NCBI RefSeq assembly: GCF_029773605.1
Contig: NZ_CP103807.1
Span: 434,001-498,000, forward strand
Source of the DNA: Actinobacillus genomosp. 2
GTDB lineage: Bacteria > Pseudomonadota > Gammaproteobacteria > Enterobacterales > Pasteurellaceae
Direction of reading: 5' to 3'
Length of the DNA: 64,000 nt
Under the pieces are notes generated by a model. The model saw only the letters and a list, made by a program, of their open reading frames with translations. It was not told where the DNA came from and made no database searches. A program made the translations under genes and the position numbers. Shown one piece after another: positions 1 to 8,309 of the stretch (its first letter is position 1; each line of letters starts with the position of its first letter).

Positions 1-80
1 ATTGCAATTATCTGTTTATTTTATTGGAAATAATCCGATCCGAATCAATAATCCCAACTATTCAGACAGACAGTTTGAGC

Positions 81-119
81 TATAATAAATCCTCTCCGTT
101 AGCTAATGGAGAGGATTTT
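81..119 (+). terminator. Strong hairpin upstream of arcB
   Basis: An 11-bp perfect stem (AAATCCTCTCC at 87-97, GGAGAGGATTT at 108-118) with a 10-base loop is followed by T-rich sequence. It may end transcription of a gene left of the window. A TATAAT hexamer at 81-86 sits directly before it, so it could instead lie in the arcB leader. I cannot separate the two readings. Confidence 0.55.
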
Positions 120-139
120 ATGTTTTTAAGGGGAGAAGA

Positions 140-1990
140 ATGAAGTTAATCAAGCAATGTAGTCAAAATTATGTGAATTGGGTGCTACGCTTGGGCAGAG
201 CAAAAGCCGCCTTGTTAGGTTTTTTTGTGTTGGCAATTTTTGCCATTATTGTTCAAGGCGCATTAACCTATTTATTTACCGGCGAAATTCAAACACGTGA
301 TATTTTACGTTCGATTTCTTTCGGGATGATTTCTGCCCCATTCGTGATTTATTTTTTCAATCTCATTGTCGTCAAACTGGAAAAATCACGTATTCAACTA
401 GAACAAAGTATTTATGATCTCGGTGTGTTACGTGAGCAAGATGCACGTTTAAATGCCACGCTTGAAAAAAATAACCGAGATAAAAGCGTGTTAATGGCAA
501 CAATTAGCCATGAATTACGTACACCGCTTAATGGTATTATCGGTTTAAGTCGAATTTTGTTAGAGGGAGAACTCACTCAGCAACAGCGAGAATATTTAAA
601 AACAATTAATATTAGTGCGGTTTCCTTAGGACATATCTTTAGCGATATTATCGATTTAGAGAAAATTGATAGTCGCCGTATTGAGTTATTCAATAAGGAA
701 GTTGAGTTTTCTCAGTTGATCAGTGACATCAGCAATTTTGCCAATTTAATGGCAGATCAACGTAAAATTAAATTCCATATCAGTTATTCGGATAATCTGC
801 CGAACTTTATTTTAGTCGATAACGCTCGTTTAAGTCAGGTGTTGTGGAATTTGGTCAGTAATGCGGTCAAATTCACCCCAGCAGGCGGTGACATTTATCT
901 TGATGTACAACGTGTAGATGAAGACCATTTTAGCTTTACGCTTAGAGATACCGGTATCGGTATTCCGAAAAACGAACAGCGTAAAGTCTTTGCGATGTTC
1001 TATCAAGCAGAAAATGCACAAGAGAAAAAAGCACAAGGTAGTGGTATCGGCTTAGCCATTTCAAAACGTATCGCTAAATTAATGGGCGGTGATCTCATCC
1101 TTGAAAGTGAGGAGGGCAAAGGTTCAGTCTTTACCTTAACCATTCAGGCGGATACGGTTGAGGCGAAAAAAACGGTTAAAATTAATGACCATGCGTTAAA
1201 GGTGTTATTGGTTGAAGATATTGAAGTCAATGTCGTGGTTGCTCGTGCAATGTTAGAAAAATTTGGCTGTGATGTTGATGTGGCAATGAGCGGCAAGGAA
1301 GCATTCCAATTGTTTGAACAGAATAGCTACGACCTTATTTTACTCGATATTCAATTACCGGATATGACCGGGTTTGATATAGCAAGACAATTACGAGAAC
1401 GCTATGAAAATGAAGAAGTGGATTATTTACCACTTTTAGTAGCATTAACCGCGAATATCATGCAAACCAAACAAGAATATCAGCAACAAGGTATGGATGA
1501 CGTATTGCGTAAACCGCTTTCGTTAGAAGCATTATCCGAATGTTTGAATCATTACTTTAACAGCGATTTTGTGGAAAAAACCGGTGAAATTAGACCGCTT
1601 GTTGAAACGGCAGACACGCTAAATTTACCTTATGATCGTAAGATATTATCTGAATTAATCGAAGTAATGGGAACAAAAGCGGTACTGGCTAATTTTGCAT
1701 TATTTGCTCAGCTTATGCCTGACTATTTGGACAATTTGCAGAATTATTTAACGGAATGGCTTGCGACAGATTCTGTAGAGATGCGAAAGAATACGGCGGA
1801 TGAAGCTCATAAGATCAAAGGTGCACTAGCTTCAGTCAGCTTAAAACGTTTGCAAGAAATTGCTCAATATGCCCAAACCGATAACGGAGAGGTTTGGGAG
1901 CAGAATATTGCACAGTGGGTATTCCAAATTGCACAGCAATGGCAAGCAGATCTAGCTTTAGCAGAGCATTGGGTAAAAGAAAATTATTAA
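140..1990 (+). CDS. arcB: Aerobic respiration control sensor kinase ArcB (PAS-less form)
   Basis: Tripartite hybrid histidine kinase of the ArcB/ArcA system, which senses quinone redox state and phosphorylates ArcA at the inner membrane. Visible in order: two membrane segments (about residues 23-47 and 57-78), a coiled linker, the H-box SHELRTPLNG with His124, N and G boxes (NAVKFTP, DTGIGIP, GSGIGLAI), a receiver domain with phospho-acceptor Asp403 in LLDIQLPD, and a C-terminal HPt domain with His557 in EAHKIKG. At 616 aa it lacks the PAS domain found in enterobacterial ArcB (about 778 aa). That shorter form is normal for Pasteurellaceae, so this is not a truncation. The start has a good ribosome site (AGGGGAG). 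It converges on ogt. Confidence 0.95.
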   Translation: MKLIKQCSQNYVNWVLRLGRAKAALLGFFVLAIFAIIVQGALTYLFTGEIQTRDILRSISFGMISAPFVIYFFNLIVVKLEKSRIQLEQSIYDLGVLREQDARLNATLEKNNRDKSVLMATISHELRTPLNGIIGLSRILLEGELTQQQREYLKTINISAVSLGHIFSDIIDLEKIDSRRIELFNKEVEFSQLISDISNFANLMADQRKIKFHISYSDNLPNFILVDNARLSQVLWNLVSNAVKFTPAGGDIYLDVQRVDEDHFSFTLRDTGIGIPKNEQRKVFAMFYQAENAQEKKAQGSGIGLAISKRIAKLMGGDLILESEEGKGSVFTLTIQADTVEAKKTVKINDHALKVLLVEDIEVNVVVARAMLEKFGCDVDVAMSGKEAFQLFEQNSYDLILLDIQLPDMTGFDIARQLRERYENEEVDYLPLLVALTANIMQTKQEYQQQGMDDVLRKPLSLEALSECLNHYFNSDFVEKTGEIRPLVETADTLNLPYDRKILSELIEVMGTKAVLANFALFAQLMPDYLDNLQNYLTEWLATDSVEMRKNTADEAHKIKGALASVSLKRLQEIAQYAQTDNGEVWEQNIAQWVFQIAQQWQADLALAEHWVKENY

Positions 1991-2004
1991 TGAAAGCGTA
2001 ATTT

Positions 2005-2042
2005 AAAAATGGGAAGATAAATTATTTATTTTCCCATTTTTT
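2005..2042. terminator. Bidirectional terminator between arcB and ogt
   Basis: AAAAATGGGAA (2005-2015) pairs with TTCCCATTTTT (2031-2041) across an A/T loop. It has A and T runs on both sides, so it can serve both convergent genes. It overlaps the last codons of ogt. Confidence 0.75.
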
Positions 2043-2585
2043 ATGTTTCGGATTCACAAATTCCACACCCTTATCTTTAAAATGAATACCTTCCAATGCT
2101 AATAAATAGCGTTTTGCCGGTAAGCCGCCACCGAAGCCGGTTAGCGTTTGATTTTTTCCCAATACACGGTGACAAGGCACAATAATTGAAATAGGATTAC
2201 GTCCTACTGCACCTCCCACGGCACGCATTGCATTCGGTTTACCAAGTTGCTGAGCGATTTCACCATAGCTTGTCGTTTTACCGTAAGGGATAGTTAATAA
2301 AATCTTCCATACGACTTTTTGAAATTCCGTACCTTGCGGTGCCAGAAAATCTAAATGCTGAAAATCCAATTTCTCACCGGCAAAATAGCGGTCTAAAATG
2401 TTACGTGTTTTACAGAAAATATCAAAAATTTGACCGCTTGTTTCAGTCGCAATTTGCCATTTTTGAGCATCAGTAGTGAGTTGTTCTTGTTCAAATTCAA
2501 TGCCGAGTAATCCATTATTATTGGCAATCAATAACAGCTTCCCGACAGGTGAGTAGTAATATTGATAGTGAATAGTAGACGACAT
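2022..2585 (-). CDS. ogt: Methylated-DNA--protein-cysteine methyltransferase
   Basis: Suicide DNA repair protein that transfers alkyl groups from O6-alkylguanine or O4-alkylthymine to its own cysteine. The active-site motif PCHRVLG is present, preceded by the DNA-binding helix region (IPYGKTTSYGEIAQQLG) and the conserved ARAVG-like segment (MRAVGGAVGRNP). At 187 aa it is slightly longer than typical stand-alone Ogt (about 170 aa). It has no Ada-type AraC domain, so it is the constitutive Ogt class and not Ada. It stands alone, converging on arcB. Confidence 0.93.
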   Translation of the reverse strand: MSSTIHYQYYYSPVGKLLLIANNNGLLGIEFEQEQLTTDAQKWQIATETSGQIFDIFCKTRNILDRYFAGEKLDFQHLDFLAPQGTEFQKVVWKILLTIPYGKTTSYGEIAQQLGKPNAMRAVGGAVGRNPISIIVPCHRVLGKNQTLTGFGGGLPAKRYLLALEGIHFKDKGVEFVNPKHKKWENK

Positions 2586-2603
2586 ATTAACCTTATTTCA
2601 AAT

Positions 2604-2630
2604 AAAAAAGCGTGTAAGAGTTTACACGCC
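2604..2630 (-). terminator. Terminator of fadL
   Basis: GCGTGTAA (2610-2617), loop GAGT, then TTACACGC (2622-2629). Reading leftward the hairpin is followed by a T run (AAAAAA at 2604-2609 on the plus strand). Confidence 0.8.
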
Positions 2631-2667
2631 TTTTAAACATTCGTAATTGCCTATTTTGAGTTAGACA

Positions 2668-4047
2668 TTAGAATTTGTAATTAAGATTTAGACCGTAGAG
2701 GTTACCACGAGCTTTAGTTTTAAGCACAGTGCCTTTTTCAGTAAAGCTATGTGCTGTACCACGTAAGAAAGCATAGCCTGCATCAACTGAAAGAGCTGGG
2801 GTTACACGATATGTTGCACCCACTGAATACCACATACGGTTTGTGTCAGGGATAGAAATTGATGGATGGTTAGTGCTGGCATTTTCATCATAAGCAATAC
2901 CTGCTCGTAATGTTAATGGTTCTGATACATCATAAGATACACCTAACGCATAACGATTTGCATCCGAGAAATCTTCTTGTTTATGTAAGTAATGCTCGCC
3001 TTTTGTACCGTAAGCATCTAATGTTTTTAAACGACTCCATTCAGTACGTTTCCAACTATATTGAACCGCTAAGCGATCGGTTAATTTATGGAAACCTGAT
3101 AACTCCCAATATGCAGGTAAGTTTAGAGTAAGTTTACCAGGTAACTCTTGACCTGAAGTAGGGAAATCTACAAGCGATGATCCCGTTAATGGAGAAATAC
3201 CATTACTATAATGCCCTTTGAATTTTACGTCTACAGGAGAATGATAAGCTAAACCCCAACGATGATTTTCGTTTAACTCATAAGTTAAACCAGCATTCCA
3301 ACCTAATGACCATTCATCACCTGAAACACGAGCTACTTCGGTTGAACGTTTATAAGATGATAAAGTATTTGCAACAAGTTTATATTGTCCTGCTGCCATC
3401 GCTGCTTGTTGGCTACCTGTTACTTTGGCAAGTTGTTCATAACGTTGTGAAGCAAGTTCAGCTTCTTTTGCTTTTTGTTCAACTAAGGCTGCGTTATCAC
3501 CTAAATGGCGTATAAACTCTGCTTTTGAATAAACAACATTTAGACCAGCACCAATACTAAAACCGTGACCTAATTTATATGCACCGCTGAAGTTAAAGTT
3601 ATGTGCTTGTAATTCGGTATTACCACCTAATGATCCGGCTGCAAAATCAGTTGGATATTTTGTTTTTAAACCATAATTGACGTTATAGCCTAAACCTAAT
3701 GAGAAATCATCATTTACTGGTAATACAAAATACATATTAGGAATAGGAGCGGTTGGTACGACATTACCTGCATAGGCTTGATTACCGTTTGGTGTTGTAC
3801 CACGTACACTTAAATCGGTATCGACAAGAACACCACCCGCTGAAATTTCAGGACGTTTGAATTTCGTCATTAACGCGGGGTTATTTGCAACTACCGAGGC
3901 ATTATCTGCAACGGCAGAGTTACCGGCATAAGCCATACCTAACCCTGAAGTTGAAACTTCAGCAAGTTGGAATAAAGATGCGGAAGCACTACCTGCTGAT
4001 AAAGTAATGAGAGAGGCAAGTAAAGTTTTGTTAAATTTGTTATTCAT
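2668..4047 (-). CDS. fadL: Outer membrane long-chain fatty acid transporter FadL / OmpP1 family
   Basis: Outer-membrane beta-barrel for uptake of long-chain fatty acids and other hydrophobic compounds; the Haemophilus homologue is OmpP1. The start at 4047 (MNNKFNKTLL) follows AGGACACC and gives a clean signal peptide ending in SASAS; an upstream in-frame start to 4110 is possible but has no signal logic. The N-terminal plug shows the family signature SGLGMAYAGNSAVADNASVVANNPALM, including the conserved NPA. Barrel strands run to a C-terminal aromatic (NYKF). At 459 aa the length is typical. A segment around residues 193-235 rich in Ala, Glu and Lys is probably a long surface loop. Two matched palindromes upstream suggest a dedicated repressor. 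Confidence 0.93.
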   Translation of the reverse strand: MNNKFNKTLLASLITLSAGSASASLFQLAEVSTSGLGMAYAGNSAVADNASVVANNPALMTKFKRPEISAGGVLVDTDLSVRGTTPNGNQAYAGNVVPTAPIPNMYFVLPVNDDFSLGLGYNVNYGLKTKYPTDFAAGSLGGNTELQAHNFNFSGAYKLGHGFSIGAGLNVVYSKAEFIRHLGDNAALVEQKAKEAELASQRYEQLAKVTGSQQAAMAAGQYKLVANTLSSYKRSTEVARVSGDEWSLGWNAGLTYELNENHRWGLAYHSPVDVKFKGHYSNGISPLTGSSLVDFPTSGQELPGKLTLNLPAYWELSGFHKLTDRLAVQYSWKRTEWSRLKTLDAYGTKGEHYLHKQEDFSDANRYALGVSYDVSEPLTLRAGIAYDENASTNHPSISIPDTNRMWYSVGATYRVTPALSVDAGYAFLRGTAHSFTEKGTVLKTKARGNLYGLNLNYKF

Positions 4048-4095
4048 TAGGTGTCCTTTTAAAAGAAAATAACCGTTAGGCAAGAACGATTTCAG

Positions 4096-4109
4096 TGAAC
4101 ATATGTTCA
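4096..4109. promoter_or_regulatory. Palindromic operator candidate upstream of fadL (proximal)
   Basis: Perfect 14-bp palindrome TGAACATATGTTCA, 48 bp upstream of the fadL start. It shares CAG-TGAACA-NN-TGTTCA-T with the copy at 4207-4220. The shape suits a dimeric (for example TetR-family) regulator. The protein that binds it is inferred, not seen. Confidence 0.55.
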
Positions 4110-4206
4110 TATTTTAGGGTTGCTAAAATGAAAAGCGGCGTGATTCTACGTAGGGAATCTAAAGCAAGCAAGCCTATTTACTTAAAAAAGAATGAGTTCC
4201 GACCAG

Positions 4207-4220
4207 TGAACAGCTGTTCA
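4207..4220. promoter_or_regulatory. Palindromic operator candidate upstream of fadL (distal)
   Basis: Perfect 14-bp palindrome TGAACAGCTGTTCA, the same outer 12 bases and flanks as the proximal copy, 111 bp away. Two matched perfect palindromes in one intergenic region are unlikely to be chance. Confidence 0.55.
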
Positions 4221-4452
4221 TTTTTATTCATAAATTTTATTGATTGAGCGAAGTTTAAAAAGTTTCGTTATATATGTATAAATTGTATTTCTCTCAAGTT
4301 TGACTCTCCTCTATATTTTAAGTGAATCAAAAATCATTTATAATTATAGGGATTTTAGGTTAAAAAAGATGCAAACTATTCCTCTGTGTTATCAAGCATA
4401 AATATTTGTATTTCTGATCATTTATAAAACCTTTCAGTGTGATAAGTGTAAG

Positions 4453-4477
4453 ATTCTTGACTAAAATAGTCGGGCAT
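4453..4477 (+). promoter_or_regulatory. Type 1 IscR binding site over the isc promoter
   Basis: Compared by eye with the published type 1 consensus (ATASYY-GACT-RWWWY-AGTC-RRSTAT), 23 of 25 positions fit: ATTCTT-GACT-AAAAT-AGTC-GGGCAT. The site overlaps a -35-like TTGACT (4457-4462); CAAAAT (4480-4485) is a possible -10 at 17 bp. [2Fe-2S]-IscR would repress the operon here. Confidence 0.85.
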
Positions 4478-4532
4478 ATCAAAATTCACACATAGATTGA
4501 TTACTTTTCTTTTTCCAAAAAGAGGGCAAACT

Positions 4533-4985
4533 ATGAAATTAACGTCAAGAGGGCGTTATGCGGTAACAGCAATCTTAGATATTGCGTTACATGGAAAATC
4601 TTTACCGGTAAGTCTTGCCGATATTTCTGAACGTCAAGCGATTTCTTTGTCGTATTTGGAACAATTATTTGCTCAATTACGTCGAGAAGGGATTGTACAC
4701 AGTGTACGTGGACCCGGTGGCGGTTACCAATTAGGTAAGCAGCCGGAAGACATTAGCGTAGGTATGATCATTGCGGCGGTGAATGAAAACCTTGATGTGA
4801 CGAAATGTAAAGGTAGCGGTAACTGTAGCAAGAATTCACAATGTTTAACCCATCATTTATGGGAACGTTTAGAAGATCAAATCGGCGTGTTTTTAAATAC
4901 GATTACCTTGGCGGAGCTTGTTGAAGAGCATTCGGATCACGATTGTGAAAAAGAGCATTGCCACGATCATTCGCATAAACACTAA
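4533..4985 (+). CDS. iscR: Fe-S cluster assembly transcriptional regulator IscR
   Basis: Rrf2-family repressor that senses [2Fe-2S] status and controls the isc operon. The N-terminal winged helix begins [11 protein letters not shown]; the start at 4533 follows AGAGGG and matches the family, whereas an in-frame start at 4497 would add 12 residues with no support. The three cluster cysteines lie in [13 protein letters not shown] (about residues 92-104), and the C-terminus is His/Cys-rich ([16 protein letters not shown]). It is 150 aa. It leads the operon with iscS 54 bp downstream, and its own site covers the promoter. Confidence 0.95.
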   Translation: MKLTSRGRYAVTAILDIALHGKSLPVSLADISERQAISLSYLEQLFAQLRREGIVHSVRGPGGGYQLGKQPEDISVGMIIAAVNENLDVTKCKGSGNCSKNSQCLTHHLWERLEDQIGVFLNTITLAELVEEHSDHDCEKEHCHDHSHKH

Positions 4986-5039
4986 TTGTAAAAATTTAAT
5001 AAAAAACGACCGCTTATTTCAAGCGAGTTAGGAGTAAAA

Positions 5040-6266
5040 ATGTCAATTAAATTACCTATCTATTTAGATTATGCTGCAACCACTCCAATGGATGAGCGTG
5101 TTGCACAAAAAATGATGCAATATATGACTAAAGACGGCATCTTTGGTAACCCTGCATCACGTTCACATAAATTCGGTTGGGAAGCGGAAGAAGCGGTAGA
5201 TGTTGCACGTAACCATATTGCGGATTTAATCGGTGCAGATAGCCGTGAAATCGTATTTACTTCAGGTGCAACAGAGTCAGACAACCTTGCGATTAAAGGT
5301 GCTGCACACTTCTACCAAACTAAAGGTAAACACATCATTACCGTTAAAACTGAACATAAAGCAGTATTAGATACTTGCCGTCAGTTAGAGCGTGAAGGTT
5401 TTGAAGTAACTTACTTAGATCCTGAAGAAGATGGATTATTAGATTTAGCAAAATTAGAAGCGGCAATCCGTCCGGATACGATTTTAATTTCTGTGATGCA
5501 CGTAAACAATGAAATGGGTGTGATCCAAGATATTAAAGCAATCGGTGAAATTTGCCGTGCGAAGAAAATCATTTTCCACGTGGATGCAACTCAATCAGTT
5601 GGTAAAGTACCAGTAAATGTGCAAGAGTTAAAAGTAGACTTAATGTCTTTCTCAAGCCACAAATTATACGGACCGAAAGGTATCGGTGGTTTATACGTAT
5701 GTCGTAAACCTCGTGTACGTATTGAAGCAATTATTCACGGTGGTGGTCACGAGCGTGGTATGCGTTCAGGTACATTACCTGTACACCAAATCGTAGGTAT
5801 GGGCGAAGCATATCGTATCGCTAAAGAAGAAATGGCAACTGAAATGCCACGTTTACGTGCTTTACGTGACCGTTTATACAACGGCTTCAAAGATATCGAA
5901 GAAGTGTATGTAAACGGTTCAATGGAAGAAGGCAAACGTGTAGATTCAAACTTAAATATCAGCTTCAACTTTGTTGAAGGTGAGTCATTAATGATGGCAT
6001 TACGTGATATCGCAGTTTCATCAGGTTCTGCATGTACTTCAGCAAGTTTAGAACCTTCATACGTATTGCGTGCAATCGGTCGTGACGATGAATTAGCACA
6101 CAGCTCAATTCGTTTCACATTAGGTCGTTGGACAACAGAAGAAGAAATCGATCACACTATCGAAATTGTGAAAAAAGCGATTGTGAAACTTCGTGAACTT
6201 TCTCCACTTTGGGAAATGTTTAAAGAAGGTGTAGATTTATCAAAAATCGAGTGGAATCACCATTAA
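5040..6266 (+). CDS. iscS: Cysteine desulfurase IscS
   Basis: PLP-dependent enzyme that converts cysteine to alanine and passes persulfide sulfur to IscU and to tRNA thiolation. Seen: N-terminal [10 protein letters not shown], the PLP-lysine segment [12 protein letters not shown], and the mobile catalytic-cysteine loop [19 protein letters not shown]. At 408 aa it has the usual length of group I NifS/IscS proteins. The ribosome site AGGAG lies 5 bases before ATG. A structured repeat separates it from iscU. Confidence 0.97.
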   Translation: MSIKLPIYLDYAATTPMDERVAQKMMQYMTKDGIFGNPASRSHKFGWEAEEAVDVARNHIADLIGADSREIVFTSGATESDNLAIKGAAHFYQTKGKHIITVKTEHKAVLDTCRQLEREGFEVTYLDPEEDGLLDLAKLEAAIRPDTILISVMHVNNEMGVIQDIKAIGEICRAKKIIFHVDATQSVGKVPVNVQELKVDLMSFSSHKLYGPKGIGGLYVCRKPRVRIEAIIHGGGHERGMRSGTLPVHQIVGMGEAYRIAKEEMATEMPRLRALRDRLYNGFKDIEEVYVNGSMEEGKRVDSNLNISFNFVEGESLMMALRDIAVSSGSACTSASLEPSYVLRAIGRDDELAHSSIRFTLGRWTTEEEIDHTIEIVKKAIVKLRELSPLWEMFKEGVDLSKIEWNHH

Positions 6267-6273
6267 TCATTAG

Positions 6274-6379
6274 CCTCCCCCTTTAGAAAAGGGGGATTGA
6301 GGGGGATTTGATAAGCGGTTAAATATTTGACTTTATTTACAAATCTCTCCCTAACCCCCTCTTTACTAAAGAGGGGGAA
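6274..6379. repeat. Imperfect inverted-repeat element between iscS and iscU
   Basis: Left arm 6274-6309 and right arm 6341-6379 are imperfect reverse complements. Each arm also folds on itself: CCCCCTTT/AAAAGGGGG on the left and CCCCTCTTT/AAAGAGGGG on the right. About 31 bp lie between the arms, including AAGCGGTT. It has no coding potential and looks like a MITE- or REP-like intergenic repeat that could attenuate or process the isc transcript. Confidence 0.6.
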
Positions 6380-6403
6380 TATTTAACAAAAGGAATAAAA
6401 AAT

Positions 6404-6787
6404 ATGGCATACAGCGAAAAAGTAATTGACCATTACGAGAACCCACGTAACGTAGGGACATTTGATAAAGAAGCAGCGGATATCGGTACTGGTATGGTTG
6501 GTGCGCCGGCTTGTGGTGATATTTTGCGTTTACAAATCAAAGTAAATGATCAAGGTATTATCGAAGATGCACGCTTTAAAGCATACGGTTGTGGTTCTGC
6601 AATCGCATCAAGTTCTTTAATTACCGAATGGGTTAAAGGTAAATCTTTAGAAGAAGCGGGTGCGATTAAAAACAGCGATATCGCAGAAGAATTAGAATTA
6701 CCACCGGTAAAAGTTCACTGTTCAATTCTTGCAGAAGATGCAATTAAAGCAGCGATCGCAGATTATAAAGAAAAACAAGCTAAATAA
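6404..6787 (+). CDS. iscU: Fe-S cluster scaffold IscU
   Basis: Scaffold on which IscS sulfur and iron form [2Fe-2S] and [4Fe-4S] clusters before HscA/HscB-driven transfer. The three ligand cysteines are present in ACGD, YGCGSA and VHCS. The LPPVK recognition motif for HscA lies just before the last (LELPPVKVHC). At 127 aa it matches the family length. The ribosome site is AGGA. It is the third gene of the operon. Confidence 0.97.
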   Translation: MAYSEKVIDHYENPRNVGTFDKEAADIGTGMVGAPACGDILRLQIKVNDQGIIEDARFKAYGCGSAIASSSLITEWVKGKSLEEAGAIKNSDIAEELELPPVKVHCSILAEDAIKAAIADYKEKQAK

Positions 6788-6803
6788 TATTTAGTTAGGA
6801 TAA

Positions 6804-6886
6804 CACGGAAAACACGAGAACAAGCGGTTGATACTTCGCAAAGTTTTGCAAAATCAACGTTTTCGGGTATTTCCGTGTTTTCCGTG
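6804..6886. repeat. USS-containing inverted repeat between iscU and iscA
   Basis: CACGGAAAACACG (6804-6816) is the exact reverse complement of CGTGTTTTCCGTG (6874-6886). Inside lies a USS (CAAGCGGTTGAT) with its TTTTGCAAAATCAAC partner. The whole forms an 83-nt nested hairpin in the transcript between two operon genes. Confidence 0.6.
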
Positions 6887-6927
6887 ATAAAGATCGCATT
6901 CATTTAACAGATTAAAAAGGATACTTT

Positions 6928-7251
6928 ATGGCAATTACATTAACGGAAACAGCAGCAAATCGAGTTCGTACATTCTTAGAAAACCGTGGTAAAGGTATCG
7001 GTTTACGTTTAGGGGTAAAAACATCCGGCTGTTCGGGACTGGCTTATGTGCTTGAGTTTGTTGATGTGTTAAATGAGGATGATCAAATCTTTGAGCAACA
7101 CGGAGTCAAAGTGATTGTGGATGAAAAAAGTCTTGCTTATTTAGACGGTACTGAATTAGATTTCGTCAAAGAGGGCTTAAATGAAGGCTTTAAATATAAC
7201 AATCCGAATGTAAAAGACTCTTGCGGTTGTGGCGAAAGTTTTAACGTATAG
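6928..7251 (+). CDS. iscA: A-type Fe-S carrier IscA
   Basis: A-type carrier that accepts clusters or iron and delivers Fe-S to apoproteins. The conserved cysteines are in TSGCSGLAY and in the C-terminal DSCGCGESF. At 107 aa it has the standard length. The ribosome site AAAGGA precedes ATG by 7 bases. hscB follows after 9 bp, so the two are probably translationally linked. Confidence 0.96.
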   Translation: MAITLTETAANRVRTFLENRGKGIGLRLGVKTSGCSGLAYVLEFVDVLNEDDQIFEQHGVKVIVDEKSLAYLDGTELDFVKEGLNEGFKYNNPNVKDSCGCGESFNV

Positions 7252-7260
7252 AGGCAAGCA

Positions 7261-7782
7261 ATGAATAATCCTTTTGCATTATTTGATTTACCTGTTCAAT
7301 TTCAATTAGATAATGCTTTACTTTCAGAGCGTTATCTTGCATTACAAAAACAACTTCATCCGGATAACTTTGCGAATACATCTTCAGCAGAACAGCTTGC
7401 TTCAGTACAGAAATCGGCAGATGTCAATACGGCATTGCAAATTTTAAAAGATCCGATTCTACGTGCGGTAGCAATTATTGAAATTCATACCGGAGAAGTA
7501 AAAAATCTCGAAGAAAAAAGTATGCGAGATATTGAGTTCTTAATGCAACAAATGGAATGGCATGAGAAACTTGAAACGATTGAACATCGTCGTGATGAAG
7601 ACGAATTAACCGCCTTCTTAAAGCAAATTAAAGCTGAACAAAAAGTGGTTTTACAGCAGCTGGAGCAAGCTCTGGAAGCACAGCAATGGCAACAAGCCGG
7701 CTCTTTAACTGATCGTTTGCGTTATTTTAAAAAATTGATTATTCAAATTGAGAAAGTTGAAGAAAAATTCTTTGAAATGTAA
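7261..7782 (+). CDS. hscB: Co-chaperone HscB (J-domain protein)
   Basis: J-type co-chaperone that brings IscU to HscA and stimulates its ATPase. The J domain (about residues 1-75) carries the essential HPD in LHPDNFANTS. The C-terminal part is the three-helix IscU-binding bundle. It is 173 aa, the usual size. It lies directly after iscA and is separated from its partner hscA by two genes without an obvious Fe-S role. Confidence 0.95.
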   Translation: MNNPFALFDLPVQFQLDNALLSERYLALQKQLHPDNFANTSSAEQLASVQKSADVNTALQILKDPILRAVAIIEIHTGEVKNLEEKSMRDIEFLMQQMEWHEKLETIEHRRDEDELTAFLKQIKAEQKVVLQQLEQALEAQQWQQAGSLTDRLRYFKKLIIQIEKVEEKFFEM

Positions 7783-7829
7783 TACTTAAGGCGTTTGATA
7801 AGCGGTCGGATTTTAAGAGAATTTTGCAA

Positions 7830-8282
7830 ATGTCTTTACCCTATATTTTGTTGGCATTAGTCGCAGGTTCTGCTCTGGCAAGCCAAGCGGCAATCAATAG
7901 CCGTTTAGCACAGGCAATGCTTGGTCAGCCTTTAGTTGCTGCAACTATCTCGTTTGCAACCGGTACAATTGCGTTACTACTATTTTGTTTTTGGAAAACG
8001 GATTTAAGCGGTGCGTTACAACAGCTTCCTTCACAACCGTTTTGGAAATTACTCGGTGGCATTTTAGGTGCGGGTTTCGTCTTTACCACGGTATTTTTAG
8101 CGCCTAAAATCGGCATTACCAATATGCTGTTTTTTATTATTGTCGGACAGTTGGTCACAGGAGCGATTATCGATCATTTTGGTTTGTTTGGTATGGCGGT
8201 TCGTCCTTTCCAATTAAATCAATTAATTGGGTTATTGACAGTTGCTTGTGGATTAGGAATTTATTTCTTAGCCCGAAAATAA
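7830..8282 (+). CDS. DMT/EamA-like small membrane transporter (YdcZ/DUF606 type)
   Basis: 150-aa membrane protein with about five hydrophobic helices. LVAGSALASQAAINSRL at the N-terminus and NMLFFIIVGQLVTGAIIDHFG near the end are typical of the DUF606/YdcZ branch of the drug/metabolite transporter superfamily; such short members act as dimers. The substrate is unknown. I chose ATG 7830; a USS junction (AAGCGGTC at 7800) sits immediately upstream. Its TAA stop overlaps the next USS. It lies inside the isc operon with no obvious Fe-S link. Confidence 0.8.
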   Translation: MSLPYILLALVAGSALASQAAINSRLAQAMLGQPLVAATISFATGTIALLLFCFWKTDLSGALQQLPSQPFWKLLGGILGAGFVFTTVFLAPKIGITNMLFFIIVGQLVTGAIIDHFGLFGMAVRPFQLNQLIGLLTVACGLGIYFLARK

Positions 8283-8309
8283 GCGGTTGAATTTAAAGGA
8301 AATTTTGCA

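Larger units (their letters stand above)
4048..4532. other. fadL-iscR divergent intergenic region
   Basis: This 485-bp A/T-rich gap has no convincing gene. It holds two 14-bp palindromes on the fadL side (4096-4109 and 4207-4220) and an IscR type 1 site over the iscR promoter (4453-4477), all listed separately. I see nothing else structured in it. Confidence 0.7.

Noticed and set aside
140-1990. arcB as a truncated gene because the PAS domain is missing.
   Set aside because: Kinase, receiver and HPt domains are complete, and Pasteurellaceae ArcB normally lacks PAS.
5747-6118. Long open frame opposite iscS (123 codons).
   Set aside because: It is an antisense shadow of a strongly conserved gene, with no ribosome site or family resemblance.
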